A program made the position numbers and the translations under genes. DNA of 64,000 bases from Nocardia africana NBRC 100379 (GTDB lineage: Bacteria > Actinomycetota > Actinomycetes > Mycobacteriales > Mycobacteriaceae), in NCBI RefSeq assembly GCF_001612635.1, contig NZ_BDAV01000005.1, positions 124,001 to 188,000 on the forward strand, read 5' to 3'. The first letter of the stretch is position 1. The number at the start of each line of letters is the position of its first letter. The notes below the pieces were generated by a model. That model was given only the letters and a program-made list of their open reading frames with translations, was not told the origin of the DNA and searched no databases. Positions 1 to 8,871 of this stretch are shown one piece after another.

Positions 1-516
1 GTGCGCGACCGGGAAGTAGACGATGGTCGGCCACGCGATCGCGAAGACCACCCACGCGCGGAACTTCATGCGGTCGGCGACCGCACCCGAGACCAGGGCC
101 ACGGTGATGATGGCGAACATCAACTGGAAGGCCACGAACACCGTCATCGGGATGGTGCCGGCCAGCGGAATGTTCGCCTGATCCACCGCCGCCGCGCCGG
201 TCGACGGGTCGGCCGGGCTGGCCTTGACGGCATTGGTGCCGATCAGCCCCTTGAGCCCGAAGAACTGGGCGGGGTTGCCGATCAGGCCGAATTTGTTGTC
301 ACCGAATGCCTCGGAAAAGCCGTAGAGCGACCACAGCACGCCGACGATGCCCATCGCGCTGATGCTCATCATGATCATGTTGAGCACGTTCTTCGAGCGG
401 ACCATACCGCCGTAGAAGAACGCCAGCCCCGGGGTCATCAACAAAACGAGCGCGGAGCTCGCCAGCATCCACGCGGTGTCGCCGGTGTCGGGCACACCGA
501 GCAAGGGATACGCCAC
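1..516 (-). CDS. amt: Ammonium transporter Amt, N-terminal part (cut by window edge)
   Basis: Integral membrane channel for ammonium/ammonia uptake. Only the first 172 codons lie in the window. The reading shows an early membrane segment (LLMTPGLAFFYGGMVRSKN) and a later AFQLMFAIITVALVSGAVADR segment, both typical of the Amt/MEP/Rh family. I chose the GTG start because AGGAGG stands 6 bases upstream. A GlnR-type operator lies 73-110 bases upstream of the start. In related genomes glnB and glnD follow amt on the same strand; here they would be beyond base 1. The family call is firm; the C-terminus is not visible. Confidence 0.95.
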   Translation of the reverse strand, partial: MAYPLLGVPDTGDTAWMLASSALVLLMTPGLAFFYGGMVRSKNVLNMIMMSISAMGIVGVLWSLYGFSEAFGDNKFGLIGNPAQFFGLKGLIGTNAVKASPADPSTGAAAVDQANIPLAGTIPMTVFVAFQLMFAIITVALVSGAVADRMKFRAWVVFAIAWPTIVYFPVAH

Positions 517-588
517 CTTGTTCCTCCTCATCTCGGGCCCGGCCGAAACTGCGGCAAACGAGCCTGCACAGAAGGGTCGCCAGCGGGT

Positions 589-626
589 GTTTCATCCGTG
601 CCGCCGCGATGTTTCGCATGCGTGAA
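589..626 (-). promoter_or_regulatory. GlnR-type nitrogen operator upstream of amt
   Basis: Read on the minus strand, the site is TTCAC-n6-GAAAC-n6-GCGGC-n6-GAAAC. This follows the actinobacterial GlnR consensus gTnAC-n6-GAAAC-n6-gTnAC-n6-GAAAC with exact spacing. Both GAAAC half-sites (minus-strand 615-611 and 593-589) are perfect; the first a-site is nearly so and the second is weak. The position ahead of amt fits nitrogen-limitation activation by GlnR. The match is seen in the sequence; the regulator itself is inferred. Confidence 0.8.
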
Positions 627-735
627 CGGATCCGCCTCCCGTGTTGCTACCAGGTTTCAGCGCGCACACAGCGCATGTCGGCGCACTGTGAGGACCGTGT
701 CGAAATGAGGAGGAACTGCCGTTTTGCTTCCGCCG

Positions 736-2307
736 CTACCCGAGAAGGGCGTCGACGAACGCGGACGGTTCGAAGGGGGCCAGATCGTCGGCGCCCTCAC
801 CGAGGCCGACCAGTTTCACCGGCACGCCGAGCTCGTGCTGCACCTGGAACACGATGCCGCCCTTGGCGGTGCCGTCGAGTTTGGTGAGCACCACGCCGGT
901 GATGTCGACGACCTCGGCGAAGACGCGAGCCTGGGTGAGCCCGTTCTGCCCGACGGTCGCGTCGAGCACGAGCAGGACCTCGTCGACGGCGGCCTTCTTC
1001 TCCACCACGCGCTTCACCTTGCCCAGTTCGTCCATCAGACCGGTCTTGGTGTGCAGCCGGCCCGCGGTGTCGACCAGAACCGCGTCGACCCCCTCCGCGA
1101 TGCCGGTGCTGACCGCGTCGAAGGCGACCGATGCCGGATCCGCGCCCTCGCGGCCGCGCACCGTGTCGGCGCCGACCCGTTCGCCCCAGGTCTGCAGCTG
1201 GTCGGCGGCGGCGGCGCGGAAGGTGTCGGCGGCGCCGAGCAGCACGCGACGGCCGTCCGCGACCAGGACACGCGCCAATTTGCCGGTGGTGGTGGTCTTA
1301 CCGGTGCCGTTCACGCCGACGACCAGCAGGATCGACGGGTGGTCGGCATGGGGCAGCGCCCGGATCGAACGATCCAGTTCCGGGCGCAGGGCCTCGATCA
1401 GCACATCCCGCAGCACCTGCCGGGCCTGTTCGGAGGTGCGCACGCTGCGCGCGGCCAGCTCCTCGCGCAGTCGCTCGACCACGGTCGTCGTGACCGAGGT
1501 GCCGAGGTCGGCCATGACCAGGGTGTCCTCGATCTCTTCCCACGAGTCCTCGTCGAGATCGCCACCGCCGAGCAGGCCGAGCAGGCTCTTGCCGACGGCG
1601 TTCTGCGATCGCGAGAGCCGCCCGCGCAGGCGGACCAGGCGACCGGCGGTGGGTTCGATCTCCTCCACCGCGGCGGGCTCGGGCGCCGGGGCCGTGGGCG
1701 TCGGCGCGGTAGGTGTCGGGGCGGTCGGTGCCGGCGCGGTCGGTGCCGAATCCGCCGGGGCGGTCTCGGGCGTCTCGACCGGCGCGGTCTCGGGCGCTTC
1801 GACCGGGGCGGGAGTGACCGTGGCGGCGCCGTCGGTCGAGGGCGGCGCGGCGGGCGCTTCCGGTGCGGCCAGGCCGTCGCCGGGTGTTTCCGTCGTTTCC
1901 GGTTCGACGGTCGGCGCGGTCGCGCTCGCCCCGTCCGCCGGGCGGTCGGCCAGGGTTTCCGGTTCCGGCAACCGCACGTCGGTGATGGTCCGGCGCACCG
2001 AGTCGCGCGGAATGGCGGCGTCGTCGCCGACGTGCGGCTGACCTTCGTCGTCGGTGCGCTCGATCGGGACCGGTTCGGGGCGCGGTGGCGTCAGCGTGCC
2101 CGAGCCCGCACCGCCCTGACTGAAGTTGAAGCCACCGGCCGCGGTGTAACCACCCGACCGGTCGGTCAGCTGCTTGTCCTGCTCCTCCGCCGGGGTGATG
2201 CTCACTCGCCGGCGCTTGTACAGGACGAATCCGGCAACGAACGCCACCAGTAGTACGGCGACGATCGCGGCGATCAGAATCCAGGCTTGCGCAGTCACGG
2301 TTCCCAT
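736..2307 (-). CDS. ftsY: Signal recognition particle receptor FtsY
   Basis: GTPase that docks SRP-bound ribosomes at the membrane for co-translational insertion. The 523-residue protein has an N-terminal membrane helix (about 7-30), a long Pro/Thr/Glu-rich linker (about 60-215) with repeated APTAPTPT units, then the NG domain. Walker A GVNGTGKTT is near 331-339, followed by DTAGR and TKLDGTAKGG. The membrane helix and low-complexity linker are the actinobacterial form, in place of the acidic A domain of E. coli. It lies downstream of smc on the same strand in the conserved smc-ftsY-amt order, but here a DUF2237 gene, a TetR gene and a reductase separate it from smc. Confidence 0.97.
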   Translation of the reverse strand: MGTVTAQAWILIAAIVAVLLVAFVAGFVLYKRRRVSITPAEEQDKQLTDRSGGYTAAGGFNFSQGGAGSGTLTPPRPEPVPIERTDDEGQPHVGDDAAIPRDSVRRTITDVRLPEPETLADRPADGASATAPTVEPETTETPGDGLAAPEAPAAPPSTDGAATVTPAPVEAPETAPVETPETAPADSAPTAPAPTAPTPTAPTPTAPAPEPAAVEEIEPTAGRLVRLRGRLSRSQNAVGKSLLGLLGGGDLDEDSWEEIEDTLVMADLGTSVTTTVVERLREELAARSVRTSEQARQVLRDVLIEALRPELDRSIRALPHADHPSILLVVGVNGTGKTTTTGKLARVLVADGRRVLLGAADTFRAAAADQLQTWGERVGADTVRGREGADPASVAFDAVSTGIAEGVDAVLVDTAGRLHTKTGLMDELGKVKRVVEKKAAVDEVLLVLDATVGQNGLTQARVFAEVVDITGVVLTKLDGTAKGGIVFQVQHELGVPVKLVGLGEGADDLAPFEPSAFVDALLG

Positions 2308-2381
2308 CCTGTCAGAACCCGCGAACGCCCCCGCGTGGCGGCAGGCAGGTGGCGCGCCCGCGCCGGTACGGGCGATTCGTC

Positions 2382-2420
2382 ACTATTCGCGCGACTATCC
2401 GCAACTATCCGCGCACCTAT
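2382..2420. repeat. Phased direct repeats in the ftsY / DUF2237 divergent promoter region
   Basis: The motif ACTAT(C/T)CGC recurs at 2382, 2394 and 2404, with a degenerate copy (ACCTATC) at 2415. Spacings are 12, 10 and about 11 bases, close to one helical turn. It lies between the ftsY start (2307) and the DUF2237 start (2547). On the minus strand the units read GCGGATAGT, which also resembles -10 elements. It could be an operator array or overlapping promoters; no regulator is identified. Confidence 0.45.
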
Positions 2421-2546
2421 CAGCACACGCCCGACACGCCGACGACGTCGGACGATACGGCGTCCGGCCACGCATCACCGGCAACCGTCCCGATACCAAC
2501 CGCCCAAGGCGCGGCGAATCCGACACAGAGACAATAGGATCGGCTC

Positions 2547-2936
2547 GTGACCGATCGAAATGTGCTTGGGGGACCGCTGGAGGAGTGTGGCACCGATCCT
2601 CTCACCGGCTTCTACCGGGACGGCTGCTGCAGCACCGGCCCCGAGGATCTGGGTAGCCACACCGTCTGCACCGTCGTGACCCAGGAGTTCCTGGAGCATC
2701 AGAAATCGATCGGCAACGATCTGCTGACCCCACGTCCGGAGAACAACTTCCCCGGACTGCAACCCGGCGACCGCTGGTGTGTGGTCGCGGTGCGATGGCT
2801 GCACGCCCACGAGGACGGGGTGGCCGCGCCGGTCGTCCTGGCCGCGACCCACGAGAACGCCCTCGAGGTCGTGCCGATGGAAACCTTGCGCAAATACGCC
2901 GTCGACGTCCCCGACGACGTCAGCGATCTGTTGTAA
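2547..2936 (+). CDS. DUF2237 family protein
   Basis: A 129-residue soluble protein of the DUF2237 family, recognised from NVLGGPLEECGTDPLTGFYRDGCC near the N-terminus and GDRWCVVAVRWLHA in the middle. The family is widespread and has no established biochemical role. The conserved cysteines near residues 14 and 27-28 are present. It starts with GTG and is transcribed divergently from ftsY, with a 239-base region between them holding phased direct repeats. It lacks obvious signal or membrane segments and is probably cytoplasmic. Function is unknown. Confidence 0.85.
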   Translation: MTDRNVLGGPLEECGTDPLTGFYRDGCCSTGPEDLGSHTVCTVVTQEFLEHQKSIGNDLLTPRPENNFPGLQPGDRWCVVAVRWLHAHEDGVAAPVVLAATHENALEVVPMETLRKYAVDVPDDVSDLL

Positions 2937-3110
2937 TCGCTCGCCGGACGGGCGATCGAGCCCGAGGAATCGCGCTCCCCGACGAACGGGACTTTCGGCG
3001 AACGGTCTGCCCGTCGAGACGGTCCACGCCCGCGCGGGAGTCCGTGTCCTCGACGGAATCGGTATTCGCGGCGCCGGCCCGGATGCCCGGAGCCGGGTAC
3101 CGTCGATCGG

Positions 3111-3347
3111 GTGAGATGGTGGCGGGGGCGGGCAGCGGCAACGTCGGGACGCCCGCGCGGCGCCGAGATCGACGAACTGTTCGGCCCGTCGCGCAAACAT
3201 ATTCACGAACGCAAGGAATGGGTGGCGATCGCGAAGGTCGACGACCGCCTCGCCGGCGACGATCCGATCGTGGACCTGCCGGCCGGCACCGTCACCCTGT
3301 CGCCCACCGGGCAGGCGGCGGATGAGATCCCGGGTACCGAAACGTAG
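3111..3347 (+). CDS. Small hypothetical protein (78 aa)
   Basis: Unrecognised short protein, predicted soluble and charged. It has a basic N-terminus (MRWWRGRAAA), a central DELFGPSRKHIHERKEW segment and a C-terminal VDLPAGTVTL. The layout (G-x-DELF-P-S-R-KH, then an acidic stretch and a L-x-x-GTV motif) is reminiscent of small actinobacterial DUF6191-type proteins, but I am not sure of that assignment. The GTG start is the only good one in frame. It follows DUF2237 after 174 bases and converges with the TetR gene 29 bases on. Confidence 0.55.
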   Translation: MRWWRGRAAATSGRPRGAEIDELFGPSRKHIHERKEWVAIAKVDDRLAGDDPIVDLPAGTVTLSPTGQAADEIPGTET

Positions 3348-3376
3348 GACTTCGCCCAACGCCGTGGGCTCGTGGC

Positions 3377-4213
3377 TCACTCGGCGACGTCCGAATCCTG
3401 TCCCGCCGCACGCCCGGCCCGGCGCAGCCGATGGGCCTTCTGCCTGCACGCGGACGAGCAGTACCGGGCGGGTCGACCGATCTGCGCCTGCGCCACTTCC
3501 GCCCCGCAGATCGGACAGCTCCCACTGTCACGATTCCCGTCGTCCGCCACGGTTTCGTTACGGCCGAGGGGCGAGTTTTCAGGTTTCGTTACGGCCGATT
3601 CGGCACGCATCGCCGCCAGCAGCATGGCCGCGGGGCGGCACAGTTCGTCGCGCGCGTTCGAAACACGTTGCATGGCAACGCATCCGGTGAAGATCGCGAG
3701 CACGTCGACGAGGGTCAGGTCGGCACGTACCCCGCCCGTGCGCCGCGCCGCCTCCAGCAACTGCCCGAGGGCGACGTGAAATCGCTCCCCGGCATCCCGC
3801 AGCAGCATCCGCGGCCAGCCGTCGTCGGCGTCGAGCAGATCGCACATCGCCTTGTTCCCCGGAGTGCGGGTGACGACCTCGGCACAGAATCCCAGGAAGG
3901 CCGCGGCCGGATCCGTATCGTCGCGCAATGCCAGCGCCCGCGCGGTGAGCCGATCGATCCGTTGCTGCAGCACCGCCTCGAGCAGGTCCGTCTTGGTGGG
4001 GAAATGCCGATGCACGGTGCCCGCCCCCACGCCCGCGCGGCGGGCGATCTCCGCCAGCGACACCGACGTTCCCGATTCGGCGAAGGCGCGCTGGGCGGCG
4101 GCGAGGACGCGAGCACGGTTACGGCGAGCGTCGATCCGGGTGCCCGGGGCTCCGGGCACCGGTGCGCGCACGCCGTAACGAAACCCCACATCGGCGGATG
4201 GCGGAGACGACAA
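3377..4213 (-). CDS. TetR-family regulator with C-terminal zinc-ribbon-like tail
   Basis: A TetR helix-turn-helix occupies about residues 28-75 (VSLAEIARRAGVGAGTVHRHF), followed by a ligand-binding region to about 225. The last 40 residues form a separate cysteine motif, CPICGAE ... ARYCSSACRQKAHRLRR, like small actinobacterial zinc-binding tails; TetR proteins normally end near residue 200. The TTG start at 4213 is the longest option. GTG starts at 4185-4150 are as plausible and would move the 5' copy of a repeated 14-mer (4172-4185) out of the coding region. The divergent neighbour is an NmrA-like reductase, the likely target; a perfect palindrome lies between them. Confidence 0.85.
   Translation of the reverse strand: MSSPPSADVGFRYGVRAPVPGAPGTRIDARRNRARVLAAAQRAFAESGTSVSLAEIARRAGVGAGTVHRHFPTKTDLLEAVLQQRIDRLTARALALRDDTDPAAAFLGFCAEVVTRTPGNKAMCDLLDADDGWPRMLLRDAGERFHVALGQLLEAARRTGGVRADLTLVDVLAIFTGCVAMQRVSNARDELCRPAAMLLAAMRAESAVTKPENSPLGRNETVADDGNRDSGSCPICGAEVAQAQIGRPARYCSSACRQKAHRLRRAGRAAGQDSDVAE
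3551..3598 (+). repeat. Two direct copies of a 17-base repeat inside the TetR gene
   Basis: GGTTTCGTTACGGCCGA occurs at 3551-3567 and 3582-3598. Its first 14 bases recur in inverted orientation at 4172-4185 near the 5' end of the same gene. The two 3' copies are read in different frames by the TetR ORF, so the conservation is at DNA level, not protein level. They fall in the linker between the TetR body and the zinc-ribbon tail. Confidence 0.75.
4172..4185 (-). repeat. Third, inverted copy of the 14-mer near the TetR 5' end
   Basis: The minus strand reads GGTTTCGTTACGGC, identical to the first 14 bases of the repeats at 3551 and 3582. It lies 28-41 bases into the longest TetR reading, or just upstream of it if a shorter GTG start is used. 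An operator for the regulator itself is possible. Confidence 0.7.
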
Positions 4214-4235
4214 CGCTGTTCCTATCGTACGAATA

Positions 4236-4251
4236 CGGGTCGACCGACCCG
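4236..4251. promoter_or_regulatory. Palindromic candidate operator between tetR and the NmrA-like gene
   Basis: CGGGTCG-AC-CGACCCG is a perfect 7+7 inverted repeat with a 2-base spacer. It lies in the 62-base gap between the divergent TetR and reductase starts, the usual place for a TetR operator controlling both genes. Binding is inferred. Confidence 0.5.
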
Positions 4252-4275
4252 ATTCTATCGAAAGGTACCTCCGAC

Positions 4276-5178
4276 ATGACCGTCCACGACAACCTCGTTC
4301 TCGTCACCGGCGCGACCGGCAAGCAGGGCGGCGCGACGGCCCGCGCGCTGCTGTCCCGCAACGTCCCGGTCCGCATCCTGGTACGCGATCCCGCCGCCGC
4401 CGGAGCGCGCGAACTCGCCGCACTGGGCGCGCAGGTGGCCGTCGGCGACTTCGACTCCCCAGCCTCTCTGACCGCGGCGGTGGCCGGAACGCGCGGCATC
4501 TTCCTCGTGCCACCGGCGGCCTTCGGGCCCGACGGCTGGGATGTCGACCTGGAGGCGACCCGCGGCGCCGCCGTGATCGACGCTGCCCGCCGCGCCGGAA
4601 CCGACCACATCGTATTCACCGGCGTCGCCTCCTTCGACAACGAAATCTCCTGGGGCAGTGCCGGAAAGCGGCAGATCGAGCAGGCACTGGGCGGCAGCGG
4701 CATGCGCTATACCGTGCTGCGCCCGGTCCGGTTCATGGAGAACTATCTGGCGCAGGGTATGCCGCTCGACGGGTTCGTCGGCGGGGTGAACGTCCACCTG
4801 TTTCCGGCCGATCGGCCGGCACAGATGATCGCGGTCGACGATATCGCCGCGGTGGCCGCGGTGGCCTTCGCCGATCCCGAACGGTTCTCCGGGCAGACAC
4901 TCGAACTCGCCGGCGACGCCGTGACCCCCGCCGCCGCCGTGGAGTTGATCTCCCGCGCGACCGGATATCCGGTGCGGTATCGCGAAATCACCGAGGCGGA
5001 GGCCGACGCACTGGGTGAACAGATCGGCAATACCTGGCGCCTGAGCCATCAGGGCCACGGCTGGCATGCCGATATCGAGCAGATCCGCTCGATCCACCCG
5101 GGCTTGCAGAGTCTGGAAACCTGGCTGGCCGGCACCGGCGCCGCGGTCCTGAAATCCCGGTTCGCGGCGGGCGACTAG
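4276..5178 (+). CDS. NmrA-like NAD(P)-binding reductase
   Basis: A 300-residue atypical short-chain dehydrogenase of the NmrA/quinone oxidoreductase 2 type. The Rossmann motif GATGKQGG lies at about 11-18, with VRILVRDP after the second strand and [13 protein letters not shown] in the middle, typical of the family. Such proteins either sense NADP/NAD or reduce quinones and similar substrates; the substrate cannot be told here. The ATG start has AAAGG 11 bases upstream. It is divergent from a TetR regulator, which probably controls it. Its stop overlaps the smc stop tail-to-tail (CTAG), with no terminator between. Confidence 0.87.
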   Translation: MTVHDNLVLVTGATGKQGGATARALLSRNVPVRILVRDPAAAGARELAALGAQVAVGDFDSPASLTAAVAGTRGIFLVPPAAFGPDGWDVDLEATRGAAVIDAARRAGTDHIVFTGVASFDNEISWGSAGKRQIEQALGGSGMRYTVLRPVRFMENYLAQGMPLDGFVGGVNVHLFPADRPAQMIAVDDIAAVAAVAFADPERFSGQTLELAGDAVTPAAAVELISRATGYPVRYREITEAEADALGEQIGNTWRLSHQGHGWHADIEQIRSIHPGLQSLETWLAGTGAAVLKSRFAAGD

Positions 5179-8100
5179 GTCGACGCGCCCACCAGATTCT
5201 CCCCGCGCAGTCGCTGCGAGATGACCTGGGTGATGCCGTCGCCACGCATGCTCACTCCGTACAGCGCGTCGGCGATCTCCATGGTCGGCTTCTGGTGTGT
5301 GATGACGATGAGCTGCGACTTCTCCCGCAACTGCTCGAACAGGCCGATGAGGCGGCGCAGGTTCGTGTCGTCCAGGGCGGCCTCGACCTCGTCCATCACG
5401 TAGAACGGCGAAGGGCGGGCCCGGAAGATCGAGACCAGAAATGCCACGGCGGCAAGGGATTTCTCACCACCGGACAGCAGCGAGAGCCGCTTCACCTTCT
5501 TGCCCGGCGGCCGCGCCTCCACCTCGATGCCGGTGGTGAGCATGTCGCTGGGGTCGGTGAGCAGCAGCCGTCCCTCGCCGCCGGGGAAGAGGCGGCCGAA
5601 CACCTGCACGAACTCGCGTTCCACGTCCTCGTAGGCCTCGGTGAACACCTGCAGGATGCGGGCGTCGACCTCGGCCACCACATCGAGGAGATCCTGGCGG
5701 GCCTTCTTGACGTCCTCCAGCTGGGTGGACAGGAAGTTGTAGCGCTCCTCCAGGGCCGCGAACTCCTCCAGCGCCAGCGGATTCACCTTGCCGAGGGTGG
5801 CGAGATCCTTCTCGGCGCGTTTGACGCGGCGCTCCTGGGTGGCGCGGTCGTAGGGCATTTCCTGCGGTGCGCTCACCTGGTCGCCGCGCTCGCGGGCCTG
5901 CTCGTACTCCTGCATCTCCAGGGCGGTCGGCGGCATCGGCACGTGCGGACCGTATTCGGCGACGAGTTCGTCCAGCGCGATGCCGAACTGCTCGGCGATG
6001 GTGGTCTCCAATTGTTCGATGCGCAGCGCGGATTGGGCCCGCGCGACCTCGTCGCGATGCACGGCGTCGGTCAGCTGCGTGAGTTGTGTGCTCAGCGCCC
6101 GCACCCGCTCCTTGATCTGATCCACCTGTCCGGCGCATTCGGTACGCCGGCGGACCAGCTCGTCGCGCCGCGCGGCCGCCTCGGCCACCACGGTTTCCAG
6201 CTCCGCGGCGATCCGCTCGGCCGATTCGGCGACCACCGCGGCCACCTCGGCGGCACGGCGGCGGGCGGCCTGGGCGCGTTCGGCGCGGGCGCGGGTCTCG
6301 CGTTCGGCGCGAGCCGCGCGCCGCAGCGAATCCGCTTTGCCCCGTACCGATTCCGCGCGCTCCTCGGCGGTGCGCACCGACAGCCGGGCCTCCACCTCCA
6401 TGGCGCGCGCCTCGGCCAGCGCGGCGGCGGCCTGTTCGCGTTCCTGCCCGGCGGTATCGGTGCCGGCGTCGGCGTCGGAATCCAGATCGGACTGTTCTGA
6501 TTCGGCATGACGCAGCCGGCCCTCGAGTTCGGCCAGGGCCCTCAGATTCTCGTCGCGCGCGGTTTCGGCCTCGGCGCGCTGGGCCAGCAGCCGCTCGTAT
6601 TCGGACTGGGCGCTGCGCGCCGTCGCACCGAGGCGACCCAGCCGGTCGTAGATCGCGACCAGTGCCTGATCGGATTCGTGTAGCGCCAGCAACGCCTGGT
6701 CGACGGCCTGTTTGCGATCGCTCTGCTCGGCCAGCGCACCCGACAGCGCGGCCTCGACCTCCTCGGCCTGCCGCTGCCACGACACCAGTTCGGCGGCGGC
6801 GGCATCGATTTCGGCCTGCACCTCGATCTGGCTCGGCGCCCGGTCCGAGCCGCCGAGCACCCAGCCCGAACCGCTCAGATCGCCGTCGCGGGTCACCACC
6901 CGCAAGTCCGGCCGGGCGGAAAGGACTTCGGCCGCCTGCGCCAGATCGTCGACGACCACGGTGCCGGCGGTGAGCGCCGCGACCGCACCACGCAGCCGAT
7001 CCGGGCAATCGACCACCTCCACGAGCGCGCGCACTCCCGCGGGCAGATCACCGATCTCACCGCCGGGCTGCGCCGCACCGCCGTAGACGACGGCCGCGCG
7101 CCCACCGTCGGCCTCCTTCAGCGCCCGCACCGCCGCCTGCGCGGTGGGGTGTGCGTCGGCGGCGATGGCGTCGGCCAGCGGCCCGAGCGCGGCGGCCACC
7201 GCGGCCTCGAATCCGCTGTGTACCCGCACCATTCCCGACAGCCGGCCCTGCAATCCCTCGGCGCGGTTGTCCAGCAGCCAGGCGCCGCCGTCCTTGCGGG
7301 CCAGGCCCATGGTCAGGGCCTCGATCCGGGCGGTCAGCGAGGCGACCTTCTTACCGGCCTCGCGGTCGCGTTCGCGCAGTTCGGTCACGCGCGCATCGGC
7401 CAGTTCGAGCGCCTGGGCGGCGTGCTCGTAGGCGGCGTCGAGACCTTCCTCGCCGGCGTCGAGTTCGCTCAATTCGGTTTGCACGGACTCGAATTCGGCC
7501 TCGGCGGCATCCCCGCGCTGCCGGGCGGCGGCCAGCGACTCCGACAGCCGGGCGATATCACCGTCGGCCGACTGGGCGCGGTGGCGCAGCGTATCCACCT
7601 GACCGGCGAGGCGGGCCAGACCCTCGCGCCGGTCGGCGATGGCGCGCACCGCCGCCAGGTGGGCCTGTTCGGCGGCCTTGGCGGCCTGTTCGCGGTCGAG
7701 CAACTGATCGCGGGCGGCCTCCAGGGTCGCGGTGGCGACCTCGACCGCTTCGAGCAGTTCGGCCTCCTCGGCCTGCACTCGATCCGCCTCGGCCTCGAGC
7801 TGTTCGGGATCGCGGCCGGTGCCGGTGGGCTGCTCGATGGTGAGGTTGCGAGCGCGGTCGCGGGCGATCCGGATGGTCGCGTTGACCCGCTCCACCAGCG
7901 CCGAGAGCTGGAACCAGGTCTGCGCGGCCGCCTCGGCGCCGGGAGTCAGCCGGGAGAGCTGGAATTCCTGCTGCGCCAGTGCGGCATTGGCGGCATCCAA
8001 TTCGGCCTGCACATTGATCTGCTGTTCGCGAGCGAAGGCTTCCTTGCTCTGCTGGCTCTCCAGTTCACGCCGACGCGCGACCAGATCGTCGGCGGCCAGT

Positions 8101-8783
8101 CGCAGGCGGGCATCGCGCAATTCGGCCTGCACGGTGGCCGCGCGCCGGGCGACCTCGGCCTGGCGTCCCAGCGGTTTGAGCTGACGGCGCAGTTCGGTGG
8201 TGAGGTCGGTCAGACGGGCCAGATTGGCCTGCATCGCATCGAGTTTGCGCACCGCCTTCTCTTTGCGTTTGCGGTGCTTGAGCACGCCAGCGGCCTCTTC
8301 GATGAAGGCGCGGCGGTCCTCGGGACGCGATTCCAGAATCGCCGACAGCTGGCCCTGGCCGACGATGACGTGCATTTCCCGGCCGATACCGGAGTCCGAG
8401 AGTAGTTCCTGGACATCCATCAGCCGGCAGGAGTTGCCGTTGATCTCGTATTCACCGGCGCCGTCGCGGAACATCCGGCGGGTGATCGAGACCTCGGAGT
8501 AGTCGATGGGCAGCGCGCCGTCGGAATTGTCGATGGTCAGAGTGACTTCGGCGCGGCCCAGCGGCGCCCGTCCGGCGGTGCCGGCGAAGATGACGTCCTG
8601 CATCTTGCCGCCCCGCAGCGCCTTGGCGCCCTGCTCCCCCATCACCCAGGTCAGCGCGTCGACGACATTCGATTTGCCGGACCCGTTCGGCCCCACCACA
8701 CAGGTGATGCCGGGCTCGAGCCGCAGCGTCGTCGCGGACGCGAAGGATTTGAATCCCTTCAGCGTCAGACTCTTCAGGTGCAC
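5175..8783 (-). CDS. smc: Chromosome segregation protein SMC
   Basis: ATP-driven condensin subunit that compacts and segregates the chromosome with ScpA and ScpB. The 1202-residue protein has Walker [10 protein letters not shown] at about 32-40, long coiled coils (about 170-500 and 660-1020), a hinge at about 510-650, then LSGGEKS and the Walker B segment [13 protein letters not shown] near the end. Length is normal for the family. The GTG start opens the conserved N-terminus ([14 protein letters not shown]). In M. tuberculosis acyP and osmC sit just upstream; here that place is taken by a small secreted protein gene, ended by a strong hairpin. Confidence 0.98.
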   Translation of the reverse strand: MHLKSLTLKGFKSFASATTLRLEPGITCVVGPNGSGKSNVVDALTWVMGEQGAKALRGGKMQDVIFAGTAGRAPLGRAEVTLTIDNSDGALPIDYSEVSITRRMFRDGAGEYEINGNSCRLMDVQELLSDSGIGREMHVIVGQGQLSAILESRPEDRRAFIEEAAGVLKHRKRKEKAVRKLDAMQANLARLTDLTTELRRQLKPLGRQAEVARRAATVQAELRDARLRLAADDLVARRRELESQQSKEAFAREQQINVQAELDAANAALAQQEFQLSRLTPGAEAAAQTWFQLSALVERVNATIRIARDRARNLTIEQPTGTGRDPEQLEAEADRVQAEEAELLEAVEVATATLEAARDQLLDREQAAKAAEQAHLAAVRAIADRREGLARLAGQVDTLRHRAQSADGDIARLSESLAAARQRGDAAEAEFESVQTELSELDAGEEGLDAAYEHAAQALELADARVTELRERDREAGKKVASLTARIEALTMGLARKDGGAWLLDNRAEGLQGRLSGMVRVHSGFEAAVAAALGPLADAIAADAHPTAQAAVRALKEADGGRAAVVYGGAAQPGGEIGDLPAGVRALVEVVDCPDRLRGAVAALTAGTVVVDDLAQAAEVLSARPDLRVVTRDGDLSGSGWVLGGSDRAPSQIEVQAEIDAAAAELVSWQRQAEEVEAALSGALAEQSDRKQAVDQALLALHESDQALVAIYDRLGRLGATARSAQSEYERLLAQRAEAETARDENLRALAELEGRLRHAESEQSDLDSDADAGTDTAGQEREQAAAALAEARAMEVEARLSVRTAEERAESVRGKADSLRRAARAERETRARAERAQAARRRAAEVAAVVAESAERIAAELETVVAEAAARRDELVRRRTECAGQVDQIKERVRALSTQLTQLTDAVHRDEVARAQSALRIEQLETTIAEQFGIALDELVAEYGPHVPMPPTALEMQEYEQARERGDQVSAPQEMPYDRATQERRVKRAEKDLATLGKVNPLALEEFAALEERYNFLSTQLEDVKKARQDLLDVVAEVDARILQVFTEAYEDVEREFVQVFGRLFPGGEGRLLLTDPSDMLTTGIEVEARPPGKKVKRLSLLSGGEKSLAAVAFLVSIFRARPSPFYVMDEVEAALDDTNLRRLIGLFEQLREKSQLIVITHQKPTMEIADALYGVSMRGDGITQVISQRLRGENLVGAST

Positions 8784-8820
8784 AGTCGGTCAGGCTACCC
8801 GGTCGGGGCGCGTTGCCGGT

Positions 8821-8854
8821 CGGATGCCGGGCGAACGTGTTCGCCCGGCATCCG
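8821..8854. terminator. Perfect 16-bp inverted repeat, terminator of the secreted-protein gene
   Basis: CGGATGCCGGGCGAAC (8821-8836) is followed after two bases by its exact complement (8839-8854). It lies between the stop of the small secreted protein (8872) and the smc start (8783), both on the minus strand. There is no U tract, as is common for actinobacterial terminators. Confidence 0.75.
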
Positions 8855-8871
8855 CCGAATCGGGACCGGAA

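Noticed and set aside
1..708. 235-codon open frame on the plus strand
   Set aside because: It is antisense to amt and its promoter; the translation is Arg/His/Asp-rich with no motif, whereas the minus strand gives a clear Amt protein.
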